The notes below the pieces were generated by a model. That model did no database searches and was not told the origin of the DNA. It saw only the letters and a list, made by a program, of their open reading frames with translations. From Salinisphaera sp002433465 (lineage in GTDB: Bacteria; Pseudomonadota; Gammaproteobacteria; Nevskiales; Salinisphaeraceae), in assembly GCF_040361435.1 (NCBI RefSeq), contig NZ_APNL01000013.1, positions 65,637-129,636 on the forward strand: a stretch of 64,000 nucleotides of DNA. Reading direction: 5' to 3'. Made by a program: the position numbers and the translations under genes. This document shows, one piece after another, positions 15,934 to 24,604 of the stretch. Position 1 is the stretch's first letter. Every line of letters starts with the position of its first letter.

Positions 15934-16590
15934 TCAGCCCTGTTCGACCTGCTCGGCCGCGATCTGGCGCAGGGCATCGGCCAATGTCTCGGGCGGCTGG
16001 GCGCCGGCCAGCAGATACTTCTGGGCGACGATGAACGACGGCACCGAAGATACGCCCAGCGACTGCCAGTAGCCGATTTCGTGTTCCACCTGCTCGGCAT
16101 AGGCATCGCCGGCAACGATTTCGCGGATGCGCCCGCCATCGAGCCCCAGCGATTCGCCGATCGTGGCCAGCAGCGCTGGGTCCGTGGGGTTTTGCGCGCG
16201 ACCGAAGTAGGCCTCGAACAGCGCCCGGTTGAACCCGGCGTCGCAGCCCTGCTCCTTGGCGTACGCCAGCACGCGATGCGTTGCGAACGTGTTCCACGAA
16301 CGGCGCTCGAGCGCCTTTTCGAAATTCAGCCCCAGTTCGTGTGCCGCGGCGGTGATCTCATGCTGGGAGGCTTTCATCTCGGCCTCGCTACGGCCGTATT
16401 TGGCGCTCAGATGCTCGAGAATATCGCGGCCTTCGGCCGGCACGTCCGGGTTGAGCAGAAACGGATGCCATTCAACTTCCACCGCGAGTTCATCAGTCAG
16501 CAGCGCCAGCGCCTGCTGCAGGCGCGCATCGCCGATGGCACACCAAGGGCAGACCACATCGGACACCAGATCGATCTTGAGCGTTTGCAT
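15934..16590 (-). CDS. DsbA-family (FrnE-like) oxidoreductase
   Basis: A 218-residue thioredoxin-fold protein with the active-site motif CPWC near residues 14-17 (VSDVVCPWCAIGDARL) and the helical insert typical of FrnE/2-hydroxychromene-2-carboxylate isomerase relatives. The cis-proline region is SSVPSFIV. It has no signal peptide, so it is probably cytoplasmic, unlike periplasmic DsbA. A disulfide isomerase or stress role is known for FrnE; the precise role here is unknown. It stands alone. Confidence 0.88.
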   Translation of the reverse strand: MQTLKIDLVSDVVCPWCAIGDARLQQALALLTDELAVEVEWHPFLLNPDVPAEGRDILEHLSAKYGRSEAEMKASQHEITAAAHELGLNFEKALERRSWNTFATHRVLAYAKEQGCDAGFNRALFEAYFGRAQNPTDPALLATIGESLGLDGGRIREIVAGDAYAEQVEHEIGYWQSLGVSSVPSFIVAQKYLLAGAQPPETLADALRQIAAEQVEQG

Positions 16591-16674
16591 CGCTCGGCTC
16601 GTGACAGGATTTATGTACGGATAGTGCCGTTGCTTACGCCGGTTTCAAGCCGGTAACCGCCGCCATAGCCGCAG

Positions 16675-17322
16675 CTAGCCGCGGCGTCTACCGGCGGTGT
16701 CGTCGTCCGTGCCGCGCGACGCCGTGCTCTGCTGGAACTGCACCGCCATCGTGAGCGCACTCTCGCAAAACGCCATGACCCGCTCGAAATCGGCCTGGGG
16801 CAGCTGGCGCGCGGCTTCGTTGCCGCGATAAATATTCATCCACTGGCGATCGCGTTCGACCATGCCGGGCAACCGGCCCACGCCCCAGTCCTCGGCCAGA
16901 GCCCACAGACGCGGGTTGAAACCACGCACCAGCTGGATGAGAAACGGAATCGGATCGTTGCGGGCCAGCAGCGATGTCAGCCGCAGGATGAGATCGAACG
17001 ACACCGTCGCCGAGCCCTGCTCCATGGCCTGCAGCACGGTCTTGTCCTCGAGGTCCAAAGCGTTGGCAAGTTCGTCGAGCGACAGCCCCGCGGTCTGGCG
17101 GGCATCCTGAATTGCCTCGCCGGCGCGTTTCATCCAGGCGCGCTGCTCGTCGGACAACAGCCGCCGCTGGGCGCGATCGAGAATGATGGTGCGCCCGATA
17201 TCCAGCGTCAGCCCGCCCACGCGGCGGGTGAGCGCGCCCAGCGCCTTCTTCGACAGGCTGCCGCTGAGGCTCGCGAACTGCCCCAACAGATTGCTGCGTG
17301 CGCTTTCGCCTTTGTCTGCCAT
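16675..17322 (-). CDS. XRE-type helix-turn-helix protein
   Basis: 215 residues. Residues about 65-130 form an XRE-like helix-turn-helix (AIQDARQTAGLSLDELANAL...KTVLQAMEQG). The rest is helical and carries no sensor domain I recognise. The N-terminus (LLGQFASLSGSLSKKALGAL) is a short amphipathic stretch. It is probably a cytoplasmic DNA-binding regulator with unknown targets. It lies 160 bases downstream of the UdgX fusion gene on the same strand but with a gap large enough for its own promoter. Confidence 0.78.
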   Translation of the reverse strand: MADKGESARSNLLGQFASLSGSLSKKALGALTRRVGGLTLDIGRTIILDRAQRRLLSDEQRAWMKRAGEAIQDARQTAGLSLDELANALDLEDKTVLQAMEQGSATVSFDLILRLTSLLARNDPIPFLIQLVRGFNPRLWALAEDWGVGRLPGMVERDRQWMNIYRGNEAARQLPQADFERVMAFCESALTMAVQFQQSTASRGTDDDTAGRRRG

Positions 17323-17481
17323 ACGATTCGACCATCCGCGGCTGTATTGCAGCGCTGATCATGCACGCCCGGCGTGCGGTGCGCGAGTCGAACCGAGCGC
17401 GTTGTCGATTCGTCGGGCATGCGGTCGCGCCAGTCGAGGTCCAGGCGCTCACTACAAACGGCGGGACTTTCGATCCTCGAA

Positions 17482-18975
17482 TCAGACCCAATCGACGGCC
17501 ATTGCCAGATCGGCAACGAAACGCGCGTATTCGCTATGGTTCGCCGCAGCCGCGCCGCGGCGCAGCAGATAGGACGGATGCACGGTCAGCAGATAGCGCC
17601 GACCGTCGTGGTCGATGAACCGGCCGCGATCACGGCTGACGCGCACGTCGGCACCGAGCAGCGAGCGCCCGGCGGTGGCGCCCAGGCAAATCACGAGCTC
17701 CGGCGCCACCAGGCCGATCTCGGTGTCCAGCCAGGGGCGACAGGCCATGACTTCGGTTTCACTCGGGGTGGCATGCAGGCGCGTCTTGCCGCGTGGACTG
17801 AATTTGAAATGTTTGACGGCGTTGGTCAGATACACCCGCTCACGCGCGATCCCGGCCGCTGCCAGCGCGCGATCGAGCAGCTGGCCGGCCGGGCCGACGA
17901 ATGGCCGGCCGGCAAGATCTTCGCGATCGCCGGGCTGTTCGCCTACGAGCATCACGCGCGCATGGGCCGGGCCTTCCCCGAACACGGTCTGGGTGGCGGG
18001 CTGCCAGAGCGGGCAGCTGCGACAGGTCGTCGCCTGCAGGGCGAGGCGTTCCAGCGAGGCGGGCGCGCTGGCTTCAACCGCCGCGGCATTGTCGGTGTCC
18101 GGGCTCGCCGGGCGCGGCCCGCAGCGCAGTTCGTCGCTGTGCCTGCGGTTGGCCTCCATGGCCTGCACGCGCCGGTCGGCATCGCGCAGAAGCGATGGAA
18201 TGAGATGCGCCTCGGGCATGTTCTTCCAGTACTTCTGCGGCATTTCCGACTGCATCGCGCGAATCTTGACCCGTGCGGGGTTGAATATGCTGCGGTAATA
18301 GGTCTGCCAGGCAGCCTCCAGCCGATCGCCCTCGGGCGCGGCCGACTTGTCGGTGCCGGGCGAGAACCAGACATCGCCCTCGCCTTCCCAGTGCGCGCAG
18401 CCGAACGGGGTGAGAATTGACCAACGCATGTTGGCGAATCGGCGTTTGAAAAAGCCGCTGACGTACTCGACGATGAAATGCTCGGGCTCGAACCAGGCGA
18501 CATAGCGCGGCTCGGCATCGGCAGCGCCCGGCTCATCGACTTCGCGAAAACGAACGAACGCCTTCATCTTGTGCACGTCGCGCCGTACGGCCTTGGCATA
18601 GGCCGTGAGGCGCACCACGTCGCGATCGCCGCTGAGCTGCAACAGATGGCGTTCGCCGTGGGTCAGCCGCCACAGCAGCCGATACAAAAGCGCCCAGCGA
18701 TCATCGTCAACATGGCAGGCCACCGCGCGGGCCTGGTCGACGAAGGCCCTGGGCACCCGCCCCGCCGGCCGCGCTGGCGGCTTGTCGGCAGGCAGCGAGA
18801 CTTTCGTATCCTGTGATTGCGCGCTCGGCTGCCACCAGACGCGCTCCGGCGGCGTATCGTCGGCCAGCAGCTGGCGCGCCCGGCCCTGCCAGCCGGCGAA
18901 ATCCGGCGTAAAGCGTGCGACGACCTGATCCTTGGCGGTGGATGCGGCGTCGAATAGCGAAACCTGGAAACTCAT
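17482..18975 (-). CDS. DUF4130 (TIGR03915)-UdgX uracil-DNA-binding fusion protein
   Basis: 497 residues in two modules. The N-terminal part (about 85-270) is the radical-SAM-linked DUF4130 domain (LLYRLLWRLTHGERH, FVRFREV, WSILTPFGCAHW, YWKNMPEA). The C-terminal part (about 305-497) is a family 4-like uracil-DNA glycosylase of the UdgX type, with CRSCPLW (iron-sulfur cysteines), GEQPGDREDLAGRPFVGPAG and the loop KTRLH (397-401). In characterised UdgX the equivalent His links covalently to the abasic site; here His401 is kept while the usual Arg-Ile before it read Arg-Leu and one Arg is Thr. The gene directly abuts the radical SAM gene (stop of that gene at 18976), forming one operon under a LexA-like box. 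Confidence 0.92.
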   Translation of the reverse strand: MSFQVSLFDAASTAKDQVVARFTPDFAGWQGRARQLLADDTPPERVWWQPSAQSQDTKVSLPADKPPARPAGRVPRAFVDQARAVACHVDDDRWALLYRLLWRLTHGERHLLQLSGDRDVVRLTAYAKAVRRDVHKMKAFVRFREVDEPGAADAEPRYVAWFEPEHFIVEYVSGFFKRRFANMRWSILTPFGCAHWEGEGDVWFSPGTDKSAAPEGDRLEAAWQTYYRSIFNPARVKIRAMQSEMPQKYWKNMPEAHLIPSLLRDADRRVQAMEANRRHSDELRCGPRPASPDTDNAAAVEASAPASLERLALQATTCRSCPLWQPATQTVFGEGPAHARVMLVGEQPGDREDLAGRPFVGPAGQLLDRALAAAGIARERVYLTNAVKHFKFSPRGKTRLHATPSETEVMACRPWLDTEIGLVAPELVICLGATAGRSLLGADVRVSRDRGRFIDHDGRRYLLTVHPSYLLRRGAAAANHSEYARFVADLAMAVDWV

Positions 18976-20253
18976 CTAGAAATCGAAGGCCTGTTGCGCG
19001 GCCCGGGCGGGCGCAAAACGGGCTCGCAGCACGGCACTGGGTGCTTCGGACAAGGCCGGCTGGTGATTGGCGCAGACCACGAACGGCATGGCTTTCTTGA
19101 CCCCGGCCTTCAACGCGACCAGATCTTCGAGGCGTATCTTCTGCCAGCGTCGAATCTTGAGCAGCTTTTGTACCGATTTGACGCCGAGACCGGGAACTCG
19201 CAGTAGCTGTTCGCGTGGGGCTCGGTTGAGATCCACCGGAAAATAACCGCGGTTGCGCAACGCCCAGGCCAGCTTCGGATCGACATCGAGATCGAGCATG
19301 CCGGCGGCCGCGAGATCGTCACTGCCGGCCGTTATTTCGTCGTGGCCATAGCCATAGAAGCGGATCAGCCAGTCCGACTGGTACAGCCGGTGTTCGCGCA
19401 TGAGCGGCGTACGCCGGGCCGGCAGCTTGGCCGAGGCATCGGCAATAGGCGAAAAGGCAGAGAAATACACCCGCTTGAGCTTGTAGGCGGAGTACAGATT
19501 CGCCGTGGTGGACAGGATCTGGGCATCGGTGGACGGCTCGGCACCCACGATCATCTGCGTGGACTGACCGGCGGGCGCGAACCGGGGCGCGGCGATTCGC
19601 CGCGGCGACAGACTCGACGTTCGACGCGCCTCGCGCCGGCTGTCGGCATATTCGTCCTGGCGCGCCCGGATACGCGCCATCGACAGCTTGATGGTTCGAT
19701 GGTCCTTTTCCGGCGCGAGATCGGCAAGCGCGATCCGCGTGGGCAGTTCGACGTTGATCGACAGCCGGTCGGCATAGGTGCCAGCATCGGCGAGCAGCTG
19801 GCCGTCGGCGTCCGGAATGGTCTTGAGGTGGATATAGCCACGAAAATCGTGGTCGATACGCAGCCGGCGCGCGACTTCCACCAGCTGGCCCATGGTGTAG
19901 TCCGGGCTCTGGATCACCCCCGAACTCAGGAACAGGCCTTCGATATAGTTGCGCTTGTAGAAGTCCAGCGTCAGGCGCACCACTTCGTCGACCGTGAAGC
20001 GCGCCCGTGCCACATTCGACGAATTACGATTGATGCAGTAGCTGCATTCGTAGACGCAGAAGTTGGTCAGCAGGATCTTGAGCAACGAAATACAGCGCCC
20101 GTCCGGCGCATAGGCATGGCAGATGCCCGAGCCTTCGCTCGAACCAACGCCCTTGCCGTCCAGCGAGTGTCGCCGGCGGGTGCCACTCGACGCACAGGAG
20201 GCATCGTATTTCGCGGCATCCGCCAGGATTTCGAGTTTCTTGAGCAGCTCCAT
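18976..20253 (-). CDS. Putative DNA modification/repair radical SAM protein (UDG-linked, TIGR03916 type)
   Basis: 425 residues. The CX3CX2C cluster motif CVYECSYC (Cys66, Cys70, Cys73) marks a radical SAM enzyme. The C-terminus holds helix-hairpin-helix elements (NRAPREQLLRVPGLGVKSVQKLL), suggesting DNA binding. The family is conserved as the partner of DUF4130/UDG proteins and is thought to act in DNA repair; its reaction is unknown. The ATG at 20253 lies only 2 bases after a LexA-like sequence, with no ribosome site between, so a leaderless transcript is plausible. It is the first gene of a two-gene operon. Confidence 0.9.
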   Translation of the reverse strand: MELLKKLEILADAAKYDASCASSGTRRRHSLDGKGVGSSEGSGICHAYAPDGRCISLLKILLTNFCVYECSYCINRNSSNVARARFTVDEVVRLTLDFYKRNYIEGLFLSSGVIQSPDYTMGQLVEVARRLRIDHDFRGYIHLKTIPDADGQLLADAGTYADRLSINVELPTRIALADLAPEKDHRTIKLSMARIRARQDEYADSRREARRTSSLSPRRIAAPRFAPAGQSTQMIVGAEPSTDAQILSTTANLYSAYKLKRVYFSAFSPIADASAKLPARRTPLMREHRLYQSDWLIRFYGYGHDEITAGSDDLAAAGMLDLDVDPKLAWALRNRGYFPVDLNRAPREQLLRVPGLGVKSVQKLLKIRRWQKIRLEDLVALKAGVKKAMPFVVCANHQPALSEAPSAVLRARFAPARAAQQAFDF

Positions 20254-20255
20254 AA

Positions 20256-20271
20256 GTGTAACTATATACAG
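20256..20271 (-). promoter_or_regulatory. LexA/SOS-like box before the radical SAM-UdgX operon
   Basis: The minus strand reads CTGTATATAGTTACAC. It matches the gammaproteobacterial LexA consensus CTG-N10-CAG except for the last base and keeps the alternating TATATA centre. It lies 2 bases upstream of the radical SAM start and overlaps a TATAGT -10-like hexamer, so bound repressor would block transcription. Only sequence similarity supports it. Confidence 0.68.
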
Positions 20272-20339
20272 CTACACGCGGTTTGGATTCACCTACCGGT
20301 GATTTTCGCCAGCATACACGGCGCGCAGTCGAGCCTGCT

Positions 20340-21860
20340 TCAAGCGATCGCCTTGTACCGGGCGGACGACTCGCCGCACACGCGCTCCTGCGCCGGCGCG
20401 GCACCGCCCAGCAGCTGTGCGGCGAGCGATTCCAGGCAGAACAGCGACAGAAACTGTTTCCTCTCGCCTTCACCGACCGACGTCAGCCGATACTGGCGCT
20501 CGGCCAACGTCGGATTGGGCTTGTTCACGCCATAGCGATGCACGTGCAGGCTATCGGCCGGCGCTTCGATGTATTCGATATCGCTGGCGATATCCACCAT
20601 GAAGCCAATACGCCCGCCGGGCGCGGCCACCACGAGCACCTGGCTGGCGGCTCCTGCCGGTGCCTTGTCACCGATCAGCCGACGCAGATCCACGAGGGTT
20701 ACGAGCTCGTCGAGGTGGCGGAATACGCCCTCGAATACCCCCGAACCACCCAACGGCGCATAGTGTTCCGGCATCGGCAGAACGGCGTCGAGTTGATCCA
20801 TGAAAACCACGAATTTTCCGCCGGCTTGGAAGTGCAGGAAAGCAAAACGCCGCCACACGACGCTGCTTCGCTCGCGCTGTTCCGTGTCGGCGTTGAGTTC
20901 GGCGTGCACGCGCGCAATGTTGGCCAGCTCTTCACGAGCGAAAAGCGCGGTATGCGATACCAGCAGTGCATCGGCCGTGCCGGGGCGAGACAACAACCCG
21001 GTAACGCAATTGTCGGTCGATTGATCGGAAGGCATGGCCAGGGTCAGGCAATCCTGCGGCTGGTATTCGACCATGCTCATGATGTGCTCGACGGCCAGCG
21101 CCAGATTGCCCTGCCCCGTATCCAGCACCACCATCTGTTCAAGTCGACTCGCCGACGGCGCCTGGCCAAGCAGCACCCGCGCGTCGAACACCGGCACGAT
21201 GTTCTTACGCAGGCGATGATTGCCCAGATAGCCGGGTAGCGCCAAAGCCGGCTCGATCAACGTATGGCAATCCGCGATTTCGCGCACCACGTCGGCATCG
21301 ATAGCGAGCGTCAACGCCCCCGAACTCGCGATCACCGCACGCTGGCGGGCAGCCCCGCGCGCGTACCAGCCGGTACGGGCGGCGCGGGCGCCACGCCCGG
21401 CTTCGTCACCGACATGCACCATGCCTTTGATATCCAGCATGGCGTCGATATCGAGAACATAGACCGGGCTGTCACTCCCCGAACGGCAGAACACGCGATT
21501 CGCAAACAGCTCGATCGCGTCGTTTTCCTGATCGATCGCACTCACCTGCGACTCGTCCAGGGTCACCACGTCTTCCACCCGATCGACGACCACGCCGAAG
21601 CGACGTCCGCGCCCGGCCAGAACCGCCACGGTATGACCGTGTTCGACCGGTGCCGGCTCTCGACGCAGACCGAGCATGCGAGCCAGGTCCACGGCGGGTA
21701 TCTGCGTCCCGCGCAGCGCGAAACTGCCGACCAGCCAATCCGCGACCCGGGGCATCGGCGCCGGCGGCTGTGCCAATGACACGACCTCGCGCAGCGAACC
21801 GACCTCGAAGGCAATTTCGCTATCGCCAACGCCGAGAATTCCGAACTTGTGCGTGCCCAT
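20340..21860 (-). CDS. Triple CheW-domain chemotaxis coupling protein
   Basis: 506 residues made of three CheW-like domains, at about 5-150, 165-320 and 345-490. Each shows the CheW pattern: LREVVSLAQPPAPMPRVADWLVGSF..IPAVDL; then VREIADCHTLIEPALALPGYLG...IVPVFDARVLLG; then LDAVLPMPEHYAPLGGSGVFEGVF...VTLVDLRRLIGD. CheW domains bridge receptors and the CheA kinase under the inner membrane; there is no kinase or receiver domain here. Its ATG overlaps the stop of the five-PAS receptor gene by one base (TGATG), implying translational coupling and a dedicated partner. No cheA, cheY or cheB is in the window. Confidence 0.9.
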   Translation of the reverse strand: MGTHKFGILGVGDSEIAFEVGSLREVVSLAQPPAPMPRVADWLVGSFALRGTQIPAVDLARMLGLRREPAPVEHGHTVAVLAGRGRRFGVVVDRVEDVVTLDESQVSAIDQENDAIELFANRVFCRSGSDSPVYVLDIDAMLDIKGMVHVGDEAGRGARAARTGWYARGAARQRAVIASSGALTLAIDADVVREIADCHTLIEPALALPGYLGNHRLRKNIVPVFDARVLLGQAPSASRLEQMVVLDTGQGNLALAVEHIMSMVEYQPQDCLTLAMPSDQSTDNCVTGLLSRPGTADALLVSHTALFAREELANIARVHAELNADTEQRERSSVVWRRFAFLHFQAGGKFVVFMDQLDAVLPMPEHYAPLGGSGVFEGVFRHLDELVTLVDLRRLIGDKAPAGAASQVLVVAAPGGRIGFMVDIASDIEYIEAPADSLHVHRYGVNKPNPTLAERQYRLTSVGEGERKQFLSLFCLESLAAQLLGGAAPAQERVCGESSARYKAIA

Positions 21861-24355
21861 CAGCCTTCGTTGGCTGCCTTGAGCCGGGCAGGCGCCGAAC
21901 GACTTGGCGTGTTGGAACGCTCGTCCTTGCGCGTGGAATCGGTCAGTTCACGGATCAGACGGTCCACCTGATCGGCGGTACTGAGCTGTTCTTCGGTCGT
22001 GGTCGCGATTTCTTCGACCGACGATGTCGTCTGCTCAACGCCTTCGGCGATACGGCCGAAGGCATCGTGCGCGACGTGGATCACCTCGTTGCCGCTGTCG
22101 ATACGCTTGAGCGACTGGCTGATCAGGCGGTTGATCTGGCGTGTGGCGTCGGCTGATTTCTCGGCGAGCTTGCGCACCTCGTCGGCCACCACCGAAAACC
22201 CCAGACCATGCTCGCCGGCACGCGCGGCTTCGATGGCCGCATTAAAGGCCAGCAGGTTGGTCTGCGAGGCGATTTCGCCGATCACTTTGACGATTTCGTC
22301 GATATCTTCGGCCGATTTCTGAATCGCTGCCATGGCCTCGGTCGAGTTTTCCAGCGCCTTTACGCCCTGGGCCGCTTCGCGCTGGGTCGTACGCGCCATT
22401 TCCCGCGTCAGCCGAGTGTTCTCCACGATCGAGGCAATCGAGGCATGCAGTTCCTCCACAGCGGCACGCATCGCTTGCGACTGCTGCTGGATATGCTCTT
22501 CGCGCTCAACCTGTTCGGTGATGTCGGTAGCGAACTTGACCACCTTGTAGGGCTCACCGTCGGCGTCGAAGATCGGATTGTAGGTCGCCTGAATCCAGAT
22601 CCGCTGTCCGAAACGGCCGATACGCATGAAGCGGTCGCTTACATACTCGCCGCGGCCGAGCGTCTGCCAGAAATCGCGATAGGCACCGCTGGCGACATAG
22701 GACGGATCACACAGCAGACGATGATGCTGGCCGATGAGTTCGTCGCGCTGATAGCCCAGCGTATGCAGGAAGTTGTCGTTGGCGGTCAGGATATAGCCCT
22801 TGAGATCGAACTCGATCACCGCCTGCGAACGGGCAATGGCGTTGACCTTGCCTTCGAACTCGGTGTTGCGATGCTTGTCGTCGGTGATATCCGTGGCGAA
22901 CTTGACCACCTTGTAGGGGCGGCCATGCAGATCGAAAATCGGGTTGTAGCTGGCCTGCAGCCAGATTTCGCGCCCGCCCCGGGCCACGCGTTTGAACTGG
23001 GCGGCGATGTATTCACCGGCCGCGAGCTTCTTCCAGAGCAGCTTGTAATCCTCGCTGTCGGCGTAGTCCTCTTCGCAGAACATGCGGTGATGCTTGCCCA
23101 CTATTTCGTCGAGCCGATAGCCGACCACGTCGCGGAAGTTCTTGTTGGCCGTGATGATCGTGCCGTCGAGGTTGAACTCGATCACGCCCTGGGCGCGGTC
23201 GATCGCGGCGAACTTGCCATCGGCCTCGGCCTGCGCCCGGCGCTCGTCGGTGATATCGCTGGCGAACTTGACGATCTTGGTCGGCCGTCCGCGCGCGTCG
23301 AGAATCGGGTTGTAGATCGCCTGCAACCAGATCTCGTGGCCGTCCCGCGTGAAGCGTTGAAATTCGCCGGACACGAATTCGCCGCGGGCAAGACGTGCCC
23401 ACAGATTGCGGTAGTCCTCGCTTTGCGCATATTCCAGATCGCACAGCCGGCGGTGGTGCTCGCCGACGAGTTCGGCTTCGCTGTAACCCATCAGGGCAAG
23501 GAAGTTGGCGTTGGCCTTGAGCACGTTGCCATCGAGATCGAACTCGATCACCGCACGCGAACGATCGATGGCCCGCAACAGGCTATGGGACTCGGCTTCC
23601 TGCATCTTCTGTGCCGTGATATCGGCCGCGAACTTGACCACCTTGTACGGCCGGCCATCGGCGTCCAGCACCGGGTTGTAGCTGGCCTGCAGCCAGATTT
23701 CACGCCCGTACTTATCGAGCCGGCAATATTCGCCGCTCATGAACTCGCCGCGCGCAAGCGCGCGCCAGAATTCGCGATAGGCCTCGCTCTCGACATAGGC
23801 GTTTTCGCAAAACAGCCGATGATGACGACCGCGAATCTCGTCCAGCGTATAGCCGGTGACGGCCAGGAAATTCCGATTGGCGTCCAGGATGATCCCGTCG
23901 AGGTCGAACTCGATCGCTGCCTGCGAACGATCCAGCGCGCTGAGCTTGCTGGCATGCTCCGCGCTGATCTGTTTTTCGCGCGTAATATCGGTGGCCAGCT
24001 TGATGATCTTGATGACATCGCCGGCCTCGTCGCGGATCGGGTTGTAGGTGGCACTCAGCCAGACTTCCCGGCCGTCCTTGGCCACCCGCCGGTATTCACC
24101 GCTATCGAAATGGCCGCTGCCGAGCCGCTCCCAGAATTCGGCATACTCGGGCTGCTCGACGTCTTCGGCCGTGCAGAACATACGATGATGCTGCCCCACG
24201 ATTTCATCGAAGCTATAGCCCAACGTTTCCAGGAAATTGGCGTTGGCGTTGAGCACGAGTCCTTGTGGATCGAACTCGATCACGGCGCTGGCCTGACCGA
24301 TTGCGTGACGGAGCGCCTCAAGTTCGGCTGTCGCGACGGTAGAAGAATCAGTCAT
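21860..24355 (-). CDS. Soluble methyl-accepting chemotaxis protein with five PAS domains
   Basis: 831 residues with no membrane segment. Five near-identical PAS-PAC units repeat about every 122 residues (IEFD-type starts near 26, 148, 270, 392, 514), each with GQHHR/GRHHR-like and YNP...KVVKFATDIT motifs, then a receptor signalling domain (about 620-810) with the hairpin tip IGEIASQTNLLAFNAAIEAARAG. The HHR motif and layout resemble BdlA/Aer-like energy or redox sensors that bind heme or flavin, but the cofactor cannot be read. It is cytoplasmic and expected to signal through the triple-CheW protein encoded directly downstream. The PAS tandem probably arose by internal duplication. Confidence 0.93.
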   Translation of the reverse strand: MTDSSTVATAELEALRHAIGQASAVIEFDPQGLVLNANANFLETLGYSFDEIVGQHHRMFCTAEDVEQPEYAEFWERLGSGHFDSGEYRRVAKDGREVWLSATYNPIRDEAGDVIKIIKLATDITREKQISAEHASKLSALDRSQAAIEFDLDGIILDANRNFLAVTGYTLDEIRGRHHRLFCENAYVESEAYREFWRALARGEFMSGEYCRLDKYGREIWLQASYNPVLDADGRPYKVVKFAADITAQKMQEAESHSLLRAIDRSRAVIEFDLDGNVLKANANFLALMGYSEAELVGEHHRRLCDLEYAQSEDYRNLWARLARGEFVSGEFQRFTRDGHEIWLQAIYNPILDARGRPTKIVKFASDITDERRAQAEADGKFAAIDRAQGVIEFNLDGTIITANKNFRDVVGYRLDEIVGKHHRMFCEEDYADSEDYKLLWKKLAAGEYIAAQFKRVARGGREIWLQASYNPIFDLHGRPYKVVKFATDITDDKHRNTEFEGKVNAIARSQAVIEFDLKGYILTANDNFLHTLGYQRDELIGQHHRLLCDPSYVASGAYRDFWQTLGRGEYVSDRFMRIGRFGQRIWIQATYNPIFDADGEPYKVVKFATDITEQVEREEHIQQQSQAMRAAVEELHASIASIVENTRLTREMARTTQREAAQGVKALENSTEAMAAIQKSAEDIDEIVKVIGEIASQTNLLAFNAAIEAARAGEHGLGFSVVADEVRKLAEKSADATRQINRLISQSLKRIDSGNEVIHVAHDAFGRIAEGVEQTTSSVEEIATTTEEQLSTADQVDRLIRELTDSTRKDERSNTPSRSAPARLKAANEG

Positions 24356-24604
24356 GTAAGTCCGCCTGTGTTGATAGGGCAGTAAAGTGTTCTGACGACG
24401 TACAAGCCGATCAAAAACCGCTCGATCGCGCTACGACACCGTTGGCGTACAAATCGGCGCGTCGGCCCAAAACTTTATTGCCGGGCGGCACCGTGGCGAG
24501 GTCGCGATAACGACCGCTGCAGTGACTTACGGCGGCCGCTTGCGCGGCTGTTCTGGCCACGTCCAGCCAATACACCGGCGCTCGACATGCGCTAGCATTC
24601 GGGC

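Noticed and set aside
22208..24385. A 725-codon plus-strand open frame opposite the five-PAS receptor gene
   Set aside because: It mirrors the codon-position GC bias of the receptor gene, has no family features, and its length is explained by the PAS repeats.
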